From: Planctomycetota bacterium
GTDB taxonomy: Bacteria; Planctomycetota; UBA1135; UBA2386
Length of the DNA stretch: 64,000 nt
Direction: 5' to 3'
Assembly: GCA_016794035.1 (NCBI GenBank)
Contig: JAEUHS010000039.1
Location: 1-64,000 of the forward strand
Shown: in pieces, positions 1 through 7,277 of the stretch
Position numbering within the stretch: position 1 is the first letter of the stretch
Layout: the number at the start of each line of letters is the position of its first letter
Notes under the pieces: model-generated
The model's database searches: none
Seen by the model: the letters and a program-made list of their open reading frames with translations, nothing else
Told to the model about the DNA's origin: nothing
Position numbers and translations under genes: made by a program

Positions 1-630
1 GCGGCGCGCCAGCAGCAGGGCGAACTGGGCGGGGCGCTCGCCGTGCTGCAGCGCACTGCGGCGCTGCCGCTCGCCGCGGCGCAGCGACAACTCGTGCAGA
101 GCTCCGCGCAGGAACTGCGCGTTGCCGTCGACACCGCCTGCGCCGAGGTCCGCGCGGCGCTGGCCGCCGGCGACGTGCTGGCGGCGAACGACCGCTGCCG
201 CGCGCTGCTCGCCGAGGGCGCCGACTTGGTCGTCCCGACGCTGGCGGCAGGGCTCGGCATGCCGGCGGTGTCGCTGCAACGGGCGCCCGAGCGCACCGCG
301 CAGCCGTGGCCGATCGCGGCGCCGCTGCCGCGCGACCGCCTCGTGCGCACGCGGCTGGCCGACGGCCCGGTGACCGGGCGCGTGGTCGACGGCCGTTCGG
401 ATCAGGTCACGCTGCGCGTCGAGACGCCGCACGGCGTCACGTTCCCGACCGTGGCCGTCGTCGGCTGCGAGCCGGTCGATGCGTCCGTCGCCGAGGCCGT
501 CGAGCTGTCGCTGGCCGCCCTGCAGGCCGGCGAGGCGCTGCTGGCGCGCCTGTGGCTGTGCAGCGCGCAGCTGCGCGGCGACCTGGCGGGGAACCCGCGC
601 GCCCGGCGGTTGCAGGAGATCCTGCGATGA
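1..630 (+). CDS. Unidentified protein, 3' part only
   Basis: The reading frame is open from the first base of the window to the stop at 630, so the gene begins outside it; the GTG at 43 is only an internal candidate start. The 209 visible residues are Ala/Leu/Arg-rich. The first half is predicted helical and may be TPR-like, and the second half has more beta-type segments around VVDGRSDQVTLRVETPHGV. I see no signal peptide, membrane segment or catalytic motif. The stop is 62 bases before the start of the GYF_2/TM2 gene on the same strand, so the two may be co-transcribed. I do not recognise the family and assign no function. That it codes is supported by strong G/C bias at third codon positions. 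Confidence 0.7.
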   Translation, partial: AARQQQGELGGALAVLQRTAALPLAAAQRQLVQSSAQELRVAVDTACAEVRAALAAGDVLAANDRCRALLAEGADLVVPTLAAGLGMPAVSLQRAPERTAQPWPIAAPLPRDRLVRTRLADGPVTGRVVDGRSDQVTLRVETPHGVTFPTVAVVGCEPVDASVAEAVELSLAALQAGEALLARLWLCSAQLRGDLAGNPRARRLQEILR

Positions 631-692
631 GCCGGCAACTCTGCCATACTTCGGCGGCCGCTCCGTAGGGGCCGCGTCCTCTCGCTTTCGCC

Positions 693-1148
693 ATGCCCGA
701 TACCGCCACCAAGATCACCGTTCGTCACGACGACACGAACTTCGGCCCGTACCGAGTCGCCGAGATCAACCGCATGCTGGTCGACGGCCGGCTGTCGATC
801 AACGACCTCGCCTGGGTCGAGGGCGCTCCCGAGTGGGTGCGCCTCGGCGTGGTGCCCGGGGTCGTGCGCGTGCCACCGGCGCCGAGCGAGGCACCGGCGA
901 TGCTCGACGGCGAGCCGGTCTCGCCCCGCCTGGTCCTGCCCGCGTTCCTGCTGGCGTTCTTCGTCGGCGTGTTCGGCGTGCACCGGTTCTACGTCGGCAA
1001 GACCGGCTCCGGCATCGCGATGCTGCTGCTGACGATCACGCTGGTCGGCACCATCATCACGGCCATCTGGGCGACCATCGACTGGATCCTGATCGTCTGC
1101 GGCGCCTTCCGCGACGCCGAGGGTCGGCGCCTCGTCGTCTGGACGTAA
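693..1148 (+). CDS. GYF_2 and TM2 domain membrane protein
   Basis: This 151-residue protein has two recognisable parts. Residues about 10-45 match the bacterial GYF_2 (DUF4339) pattern, with FGPYRVAEINRMLVDGRL followed by the typical W-V-E-G-A-P-EW ending. Residues about 75-150 form a TM2 domain, two membrane helices joined by a short turn, with the signature GVFGVHRFYVGKTGSG and a second helix ending in a D-W-I/L pattern. GYF_2 modules in bacteria are thought to mediate protein contacts and TM2 anchors them in the inner membrane; the precise role is unknown. The 5' side contains a CTCCGTAGG stretch at 661-669 resembling the one before rpmF. The gene is convergent with the methyltransferase gene, with 12 bases between the two ends. 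Confidence 0.88.
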   Translation: MPDTATKITVRHDDTNFGPYRVAEINRMLVDGRLSINDLAWVEGAPEWVRLGVVPGVVRVPPAPSEAPAMLDGEPVSPRLVLPAFLLAFFVGVFGVHRFYVGKTGSGIAMLLLTITLVGTIITAIWATIDWILIVCGAFRDAEGRRLVVWT

Positions 1149-1160
1149 CCTCGGGTCGCG

Positions 1161-1922
1161 CTACCGCTCGAGTCCCGCGCCGCTGCGCTTGCGCGCGACG
1201 CACAGCACGGAGCTGCCGAGGGGCAGGCGCAGGAACTGCAGCCAGACGCCCTCGCACGTGAGCCACGCCGTGCACAGGCTGCCCAGCGCGAGGTTGCCCT
1301 TGTCGAAGTCGGCGACCGGTTGCTGCTGCATCGTGCCGCGCCAGCGCTGCCAGCTGCGCACCAGCAACGCGGGGAAGAACAGCAGCAGGTTCTGGTACGA
1401 GCAGCGCAGCACCTCGAAGCCGGCGCCCTCGACGGCGTCGCGGAGCTCGCGGCGGCGGAACCGATGCACGCTGTGCACGACCTCGTCGTGCGAGCCGCGC
1501 AGAGCGGCGAACGCGGGTTCGCGCAGCACGACCAGGCCGCCGGGCTGCAGCACGCGATGGAACTCGACGAGTGCCGCGCGCCAGTCGCCGACGGCGGCAT
1601 GTGTCAGCACTTCGAAGCACGTGACCAGTGCGAAGGACCGGTCCGGGAACGGCAGTGCGGTCACCGATGCGCGTGCCAGCAGGTGCAGGCCGCGCTCACG
1701 ACAGCTGGCCAGGGCCGCCGCGGAGAAGTCGATCCCGACCGCGGGACCGAACTCGGCGAACGCCTCGAGGTTCTTGCCGGTGCCACAGCCGGCGTCGAGG
1801 CGGAGCGCGGCAGCCGCGGGGGCCCAGCGCAGCAACAGCCGTCGCACGACGGCGCGATTGCCGCGGTACCACCAGTGGCGCTCCTCGTGCGCCCGCATCA
1901 GCGGATACTGGTCGGGTTGCAT
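1161..1922 (-). CDS. Class I SAM-dependent methyltransferase
   Basis: A 253-residue protein with a Methyltransf_11/25-type Rossmann core. Motif I is LDAGCGTGKNLEAFAEFG (about residues 42-59), followed by an acidic strand end GIDFS and the later segment LVTCFEVLTH. The N-terminus (about residues 1-30) is rich in His, Trp and Arg (HEERHWWYRGNRAVV), as often seen in sugar or lipid methyltransferases lying in glycan clusters. The C-terminal 80 residues contain a hydrophobic stretch that could contact the membrane. It is the last gene of a four-gene minus-strand operon and starts 11 bases after the aminotransferase stop. By context it probably methylates a sugar or a lipid-linked glycan intermediate; the substrate cannot be read from the sequence. 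Confidence 0.86.
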   Translation of the reverse strand: MQPDQYPLMRAHEERHWWYRGNRAVVRRLLLRWAPAAAALRLDAGCGTGKNLEAFAEFGPAVGIDFSAAALASCRERGLHLLARASVTALPFPDRSFALVTCFEVLTHAAVGDWRAALVEFHRVLQPGGLVVLREPAFAALRGSHDEVVHSVHRFRRRELRDAVEGAGFEVLRCSYQNLLLFFPALLVRSWQRWRGTMQQQPVADFDKGNLALGSLCTAWLTCEGVWLQFLRLPLGSSVLCVARKRSGAGLER

Positions 1923-1933
1923 GGCGGCGCGGA

Positions 1934-3028
1934 TCAGACGAGCGAGTGCAGCGCCGTGACGACGCGGTCGACCTCGGCGTCGGTGAGTTCGGGGTACAGC
2001 GGCAGCGACAGTACCTCCCGGGCGAGCCGTTCGGCGACCGGCGCATGGCCGTCGGCGCAGCCGAGGAACGCGTAGCCGCGCATGCGGTGGATCGGCGTCG
2101 GGTAGTGCACCCCGGTCGCAACGCCGAGGTCACCGAGGCGCCGGCGCAGTTCGTCGCGCTGCGGCACTCGCACCACGTAGAGGTGGCGGGCAGGCTCGAC
2201 GCCGGCGGCGGTCTGCACCCGTGCGATCGTCGGCGCCAGCCGTTCGTCGTAGCGCTGGGCCAGCGTGCGACGGCGTTCGACCCAGCCGTCGAGATGCCGC
2301 AGCTTGACCGACAGGATCGCGGCCTGCAGTTCGTCCAGGCGCGAGTTCCGGCCCTCGCGCTCGGCGTAGTAGGCGTCGGCGAATCCGTACATGCGGATGC
2401 GGCGCATCTGGTCGGCCAGCGCGGCATCGCGGGCGAAGCACAGGCCGCCGTCGCCGTAGGCGCCGAGGTTCTTGGTCGGGTAGAAGGAGAACGCCGCCGC
2501 GTCGCCGAAGGTGCCCGCGTGTCGGCCGCGCAGGCGGGCACCGTGGCTCTGCGCACAGTCCTCGACGACGGCGATGCCCCGGCCCGCCACCATGGCCATC
2601 AGGGCGGCGACGTCGACGACGTTGCCGTAGAGGTGCACCGGCACGATCGCGCGCGTGCGTCCGGTCAGGTGGCGCGGCAGCTGTGCCAGGTCGAGCAGTG
2701 CGGTCGCCGGGTCGACGTCGCAGAACACCGGCGTGGCACCCGTCATGCGGATCGCGCTGACGGTCGGCACTGCGGTGTTGGGCACCGTGACCACCTCGTC
2801 ACCGGGGCCGACGCCGAGCGCCAAGAGGGCGATCACCAGCGCGTCGGTGCCGGAGTTCACGCCGACCGCATGGCCGCCGCCGAGCCAGGCCGCGAACTCG
2901 CGCTCGAAGCGCTGCACCGCCTCGCCGAGCACCAGGGTGCCGGAATCCAGCACCGCGGCGATCGCCGCGTCGATCTCGCCGCGGATGCCCGTCAGCTGGG
3001 CGCGGTAGTCGAAGCTGCGCACGTTCAT
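1934..3028 (-). CDS. DegT/DnrJ/EryC1/StrS sugar aminotransferase
   Basis: A 364-residue PLP-dependent aminotransferase of the DegT family, which converts keto-sugar nucleotides to amino sugars. The PLP lysine lies in SFYPTKNLGAYGDGG, the form typical of WbpE/FdtB-like enzymes. Other family marks are VGVNSGTDALVIALLALGVG near residue 55, the VPNTAVPTVSAIRMTGATP segment and the PLP-ring aspartate region VVEDCAQSHGA. The length is normal for the family. Its ATG overlaps the stop of the preceding epimerase gene by four bases (ATGA at 3028-3025), so translation is probably coupled. With the upstream epimerase and glycosyltransferase it likely makes an amino sugar that is attached to a lipid or surface polysaccharide. 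Confidence 0.93.
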   Translation of the reverse strand: MNVRSFDYRAQLTGIRGEIDAAIAAVLDSGTLVLGEAVQRFEREFAAWLGGGHAVGVNSGTDALVIALLALGVGPGDEVVTVPNTAVPTVSAIRMTGATPVFCDVDPATALLDLAQLPRHLTGRTRAIVPVHLYGNVVDVAALMAMVAGRGIAVVEDCAQSHGARLRGRHAGTFGDAAAFSFYPTKNLGAYGDGGLCFARDAALADQMRRIRMYGFADAYYAEREGRNSRLDELQAAILSVKLRHLDGWVERRRTLAQRYDERLAPTIARVQTAAGVEPARHLYVVRVPQRDELRRRLGDLGVATGVHYPTPIHRMRGYAFLGCADGHAPVAERLAREVLSLPLYPELTDAEVDRVVTALHSLV

Positions 3029-4032
3029 CGCAGGTAGACGTCGGCGTGGGAACGGAAGAACTCGACGGTCTGTCGCATGCCTGCGTCGAGGTCGAGTCGC
3101 GGCCGCCAGCCGGTGGCCGCCCGCAGCCGCGACCAGTCGCCGTAGTAGTCGCCGATGTCGATCAGCTTGCGGTCGTCGGGGAATGGCACGTGCTCGACCT
3201 CGAAACGGCAGTGCCGCGAGAGCGCGGCGACGAACTCGTTCAGCGAGTGTGGTCGTTCGGCGCCGAGGTTCAGCACCTGGCCATAGCAGGCCGGCGTGGT
3301 CGCCGCCAGCAGCAGCGCATCGACGACGTCGTCGACGTGGTTGAAGTCGCGGCGCTGCGTGCCGTCGCCGAACAGTCGGACCCGCTGTCCCCGCAGCGCC
3401 TGGAACAGCAACACGCTGGTCACGCCCTGGCGTTCGTTGCGCAGCTGCTGCCGCGGCCCGTAGGTGTTGGTCAGCCGGAGCACGACCGAACGAACGTCAT
3501 AGGTGCGGTGATAGAGGATGTGGTAGTACTCGCCGGCGAGCTTGTGGATGCCGTTGGTGTCGACCGGATCGACCGGATCGTCTTCGTGCACCGGCAGCCG
3601 CCGCGGTCGGCCGTAGACCTGTCGGGTCGACGAGAACACCAGGATCGCCGCGGGATTCTCGTGGCGGCATGCCTCGACCAGGTTCAACGTCGACACGCAG
3701 TTGAGTCCGAGGTCCTGCTCGGGGTCGCGCATGCTGTCGCCGTGCGAGACCTGGCCCGCCAGGTGGAAGATCAGGTCCTGGTCGCGCACCAGCCGGCGCA
3801 GCGGCGGGCCCCGGCGCAGGTCCAGGGATTCGATGCGGAAGTCGTCCCGGTGTGGGTCGAGGTTGCGCAGGTCGCCACCGTGTTCCGGAATCAGCGCATC
3901 GACGATCGTCACCCGCGCGCCCACAGCGCGCAGTCGCAGCGCCAGGTTGCTGCCGATGAAGCCGAGCCCGCCGGTGACCAGCACCGCTCGACCGGCGATG
4001 TGCGCGTCGGGTCTGTGCACAGGGGCGGTCAT
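3025..4032 (-). CDS. NAD-dependent epimerase/dehydratase (extended SDR)
   Basis: A 335-residue extended short-chain dehydrogenase acting on nucleotide sugars. The NAD-binding motif is GGLGFIGSNL near residue 20, with FSSTRQVYG as the Ser/Thr site and LRLTNTYGPRQ as a family signature. The usual YxxxK is not present: the lysine occurs in the context NGIHKLAGEYY, where the Tyr position is Asn. I remember relatives with the same NG(I/V)(N/H)K form, so this may be a natural subfamily rather than a broken gene. The frame extends upstream to 4113, but ATG 4032 lies 7 bases after the glycosyltransferase stop and gives the normal N-terminus just before the Rossmann fold. Second gene of the operon. 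Confidence 0.92.
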   Translation of the reverse strand: MTAPVHRPDAHIAGRAVLVTGGLGFIGSNLALRLRAVGARVTIVDALIPEHGGDLRNLDPHRDDFRIESLDLRRGPPLRRLVRDQDLIFHLAGQVSHGDSMRDPEQDLGLNCVSTLNLVEACRHENPAAILVFSSTRQVYGRPRRLPVHEDDPVDPVDTNGIHKLAGEYYHILYHRTYDVRSVVLRLTNTYGPRQQLRNERQGVTSVLLFQALRGQRVRLFGDGTQRRDFNHVDDVVDALLLAATTPACYGQVLNLGAERPHSLNEFVAALSRHCRFEVEHVPFPDDRKLIDIGDYYGDWSRLRAATGWRPRLDLDAGMRQTVEFFRSHADVYLR

Positions 4033-4039
4033 GGCCACG

Positions 4040-4990
4040 TCAGGTCTCGTGCTCACGCGGCAGCGACGGCTCGCAGTTGACCCGCTCCCGCACCACGAAC
4101 TGCGGGCGGCCACTGCCCATCAGGAACATGCGCCCCAGGTACTCGCCGATCATGCCGAGCGCGACCAGCTGGATGCCGGATACGATCAGCAGCGTGACGA
4201 TCAACGATGCCCAGCCGCGCTGCAGGTCGGGGTTGCAGAGGCGCTCGATCAGGAAGGCGATGGCGAGCACGATGCCGCACAAGGCGATGGTGACCCCGCA
4301 CAGCGACGTCAGCCGCAGCGGCAGGATCGAGAAGTTCGTGAACATGTTGAGCCACAGCGACACCAGCTTGCGCAGCGAGTAGCCGGACTCCCCGGCCTCG
4401 CGCGCATGGTGGGTGCACGGCACTGTCGTGTAGTTGGCCGTGATGCGCAGGATCAGGCCGTCGAGATAGGGGTAGGGGCCGCGGTACCTCACGACCTCGT
4501 CGATGACGAACCGGTTGAGCGCCTTGAACGACGACAGATAGAGGTCCCTGGGCTTGCGCAGCAGCACGGTCGCCACGCGGTCGTTCCAGCGCGAGCCCAG
4601 GTTGCGGAACCAGGAATGCCGCTTCTTCTCGTAGCGCGACCAGGCGACGTCGGCCCCGGCCTCGACGGCGGCCACGAGGCGCATGACCTCTTCGGGGGGG
4701 TTCTGCGCGTCGTCGTCCATGATCACGGCGACGCCGCCGGTCGCATGGTTGAGGCCCGCCATCACCGCGTTGTGCTCGCCGAAGTTGCGCGCGAGGCCGA
4801 CGAAGCGCACGTGCGGGCGCGAGGCGGCGAGTGCCCGGCACACGGCGGCGGAGTCGTCGGGGCTGCCGTCGTTGACCAGTACGAGCTCCAGATCGCGCAC
4901 GGTGCCGACCTGGGTCTCGAGCCGATCGACGAGCGAGCCGATGGTCTGCGCGCCGCGGTAGACCGGGATCACGATCGAGATTCGCTGCAT
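4040..4990 (-). CDS. Membrane-anchored GT2 glycosyltransferase
   Basis: A 316-residue family 2 glycosyltransferase of the GtrB/ArnC/DPM1-like type, which transfers a sugar from a nucleotide donor to polyprenyl phosphate or a similar lipid. It opens with ISIVIPVYRGAQTIG, has the nucleotide-binding VNDGSPDDS and the metal-binding acidic motif VIMDDDAQNPPEE. The C-terminal third has two predicted membrane helices (about residues 228-252 and 265-290), joined by the short NPDLQRGW segment, and ends in an EYLGRMFL stretch typical of this group. It is the first gene of the four-gene operon reading toward 1161 and is divergent from the PIG-V-like gene. It probably supplies a lipid-linked sugar to that membrane transferase. 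Confidence 0.92.
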   Translation of the reverse strand: MQRISIVIPVYRGAQTIGSLVDRLETQVGTVRDLELVLVNDGSPDDSAAVCRALAASRPHVRFVGLARNFGEHNAVMAGLNHATGGVAVIMDDDAQNPPEEVMRLVAAVEAGADVAWSRYEKKRHSWFRNLGSRWNDRVATVLLRKPRDLYLSSFKALNRFVIDEVVRYRGPYPYLDGLILRITANYTTVPCTHHAREAGESGYSLRKLVSLWLNMFTNFSILPLRLTSLCGVTIALCGIVLAIAFLIERLCNPDLQRGWASLIVTLLIVSGIQLVALGMIGEYLGRMFLMGSGRPQFVVRERVNCEPSLPREHET

Positions 4991-5145
4991 CTGACGGTCG
5001 CGTGAAGTGGCTCCGCGGTCCCTTCGACGTAGCGGATTGCTGCGGGTGTTCCTCCGATTGCGAAGCTATCATGCCCGCCGAACAAGCGCGTCATGAAATC
5101 ACCGTCGGGAGGGATCGATGCGCCGAGGTGCGGGGCGGGCGGTTG

Positions 5146-6312
5146 ATGGACGCGGCCATGGCGGTGCGACGGGCGCGCTGGACCGGCTGTGAGCGGCCGA
5201 TCGTGGGGCCGTTGCTGATCGCGTTCGGCACCCTGGCCCTGTTCCACGCGGTCGTGGCGATCGCGAATCCCGACTACTGGGGGCACCGCGCGGTCTGGGA
5301 CGAGGGCTTCTATCTGCAGATCGCGCGCACCGGCTACTCGCTGCCGGGCGGCGACTACGGTCGCTACACGACCCTGCCGTTCTCACCCGGCTACCCGCTG
5401 CTGTTGCGCGGGATCGCCTGGCTCGGCGGCGTCGATCCGCTGCCGCTGCGCGCGCCGCTCGGCGCGGCGTTGTTCGTCGGCGCCTGCCAGGCGCTCGGCT
5501 GGCTGCTGCGTGCGTTCTCGAGCGACCACCGGCGCAACAACCTGACGATCCTCGCCTTCGCGATCTGGCCCGGCGCGCTCTACTTCTGCAGCGGCTACGC
5601 CGAGTCCCTCTATGTGCCGCTGCTGCTGCTGAGCCTCGGCTGCATGCTGCGGCGGCGATGGTTCCTGGCCGCATGGCTCGCCGCCGCATGCCTGTTCACC
5701 CGCACGCCGGCCGTCATCGTCGTGGGCACGCTCGCCGCGGGCATCGTCGTCGATGCGGTGTCGGCGCGCGGTCGTGCGGCGCTGGGCCGTGCCGCGGGCA
5801 CGCTCGCGGTGACCATGCCGATCGCCTCGCTCGGACTGGTCGGCTACGTGCTGATGACGCACGCGGCGACCGGCGACTGGTTCGCGTTCCGGAAGTCCTA
5901 CGTCGCCTGGCAGCCGTGTGAGGTCCTGAACCACCGCAACCTCGACCTGCGCACCGTCTACGACGCACTGCTGCTGACGGGTCTTCGCCCGCAGCTGCTG
6001 CTCGCGGTGATCTGGGCGCTGCTGGTGCCGGTGCTGGTCTGTCTGCAGCGCCGCGCGATGCCGCTGTTGTTGTCGATCTTCGCCGCGATCGCCTGGTCGT
6101 TCTTCGTCTGGAACGACTGGCAGCTGCTGCCCTACCACGACATGTTGCGCTGGCTGGCGGTCGTGTTCCCGGCGCACTTCGCCCTGGTGTCGCAGCTGGC
6201 GCGCCTGCCGGCCGGTTGGCGCCTGGCCGCCGGCCTCTGCTGGTTCGGCGCCAGTGCCGCGGCCTACGCATGGTGTGTGTACCTGTTCGTGACGGGACAA
6301 CCGCTGTCATGA
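5146..6312 (+). CDS. PIG-V/Gpi18-like membrane mannosyltransferase family protein
   Basis: A polytopic protein of about 388 residues with some ten hydrophobic segments. The first luminal loop carries VWDEGFYLQIARTGY followed by LPFSPGYPLLLR, and further on YAESLYVPLLLL. These are the W-D...Y, F-P-L-Y-P-L-like and Y-S-E-S-L-like marks of the PIG-V (COG5542) family of polyprenyl-phosphate-sugar-dependent transferases. A fully open frame extends to 5002, but the added 48 residues are Cys/Arg-rich and unlike a membrane N-terminus. ATG 5146, preceded by GGGCGG, or ATG 5158 is more likely. A TATCAT box at 5067-5072 may be its -10. The stop overlaps the start of the next gene (ATGA at 6309-6312). 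Confidence 0.78.
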   Translation: MDAAMAVRRARWTGCERPIVGPLLIAFGTLALFHAVVAIANPDYWGHRAVWDEGFYLQIARTGYSLPGGDYGRYTTLPFSPGYPLLLRGIAWLGGVDPLPLRAPLGAALFVGACQALGWLLRAFSSDHRRNNLTILAFAIWPGALYFCSGYAESLYVPLLLLSLGCMLRRRWFLAAWLAAACLFTRTPAVIVVGTLAAGIVVDAVSARGRAALGRAAGTLAVTMPIASLGLVGYVLMTHAATGDWFAFRKSYVAWQPCEVLNHRNLDLRTVYDALLLTGLRPQLLLAVIWALLVPVLVCLQRRAMPLLLSIFAAIAWSFFVWNDWQLLPYHDMLRWLAVVFPAHFALVSQLARLPAGWRLAAGLCWFGASAAAYAWCVYLFVTGQPLS

Positions 6313-7277
6313 GCCCGGGGCCGACGCTCGACCGGTGCATGCGTCTCTGGCAGTCGCGCGGGACCACCTTCGTGTTCGTGGTCCTGTTCGCGGCGGTGGT
6401 GGCGCGCGGAGTCTGGCTCGGCGCCGCCGAACGCGCAGACATCGACGCCGAGGTGCGCGTGTGCCTGCACTTCGAGAGCACCACCACGCGCGACGTGTCG
6501 TTGACCGGGCGTGCGATCTTCTCGACCGTGGTCGACAGCGACCGGCGCGCGGCGATGCTCGGACCATGCCGGCTCGACGTGCGCGCTGCCGATCTGGAGC
6601 ACGCCGTCCTGCGCATCGTGCTGTCGTGGCAAGGCGCCCGCCCCGGCGATTCGATGCGACTGGTCGACGAAGCGAGCGGCGAGGTGCACGTGCTGCACGG
6701 GCTGGTCGCCAATCGCTGCGTGCTGACGCTCCCGTTGCCGCGCACGCCGACGACGCTGCGGTTCGAACCGTCGCAGGAGCGCCTCGGTGTCCGCGTGCAC
6801 GAACTGACGCTGCGCGCCGATGCCGGCGCGACGTTCGCCAGGGAGGACCAGTGGGTCGAGGTGCATCGGGACGACAACGGTCGCACGGCGATCGGCAGCG
6901 GCTTCTGGCGCGACGCCGCGGACGCCAGGCTGCCGACGCTCCAGTGCGCGTGGCTGCGCATCGAGCCGACCGCGCCGGGGCCGCATCGTCTGCAGCTCAC
7001 CTTCCTGCGCGCGGACCCGACCATCGGCATGCCGATCGTGGCGCTCGATGGCCGTCGCCTCTGGAGCGTCGGCGAGGGCACGGCGGTTTGGGGGCGCGCC
7101 ACGACCGTCGATGGCGTGACCGAGGTGGAACTCGAGGTCGACCTCCAGACCAGCAACGTCGTGTCGGTCGAGGCACCCGGCCCGGTGGCCAGCGCGCGCG
7201 AGCGCGGGGTCGGTCGGGACGCCAGCCGCGTCGCCTACTGGCTGTTCGTCAGCCGCTGCCGGGTCGTGCCGAAGTGA
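6309..7277 (+). CDS. Single-pass membrane protein of unknown function
   Basis: A 322-residue protein with one N-terminal membrane helix (about residues 17-36, FVFVVLFAAVVARGVWLG) and a long region predicted to be extracytoplasmic and beta-rich, ending in a polar tail. No family is recognised. The start ATG lies inside the stop codon of the PIG-V-like gene, so the two are translationally coupled. It may be an accessory domain or binding partner of that transferase (inference from coupling only). Its 3' end overlaps the 3' end of the opposing NhaC gene by 29 bases (7249-7277), which is unusual but compatible with both frames being real because each protein keeps a normal C-terminus. Confidence 0.78.
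   Translation: MSPGPTLDRCMRLWQSRGTTFVFVVLFAAVVARGVWLGAAERADIDAEVRVCLHFESTTTRDVSLTGRAIFSTVVDSDRRAAMLGPCRLDVRAADLEHAVLRIVLSWQGARPGDSMRLVDEASGEVHVLHGLVANRCVLTLPLPRTPTTLRFEPSQERLGVRVHELTLRADAGATFAREDQWVEVHRDDNGRTAIGSGFWRDAADARLPTLQCAWLRIEPTAPGPHRLQLTFLRADPTIGMPIVALDGRRLWSVGEGTAVWGRATTVDGVTEVELEVDLQTSNVVSVEAPGPVASARERGVGRDASRVAYWLFVSRCRVVPK

Noticed and set aside
3561..3585. Tandem GATCGACCG-type repeat inside the SDR gene
   Set aside because: It simply encodes a repeated Asp-Pro-Val and stays in frame.
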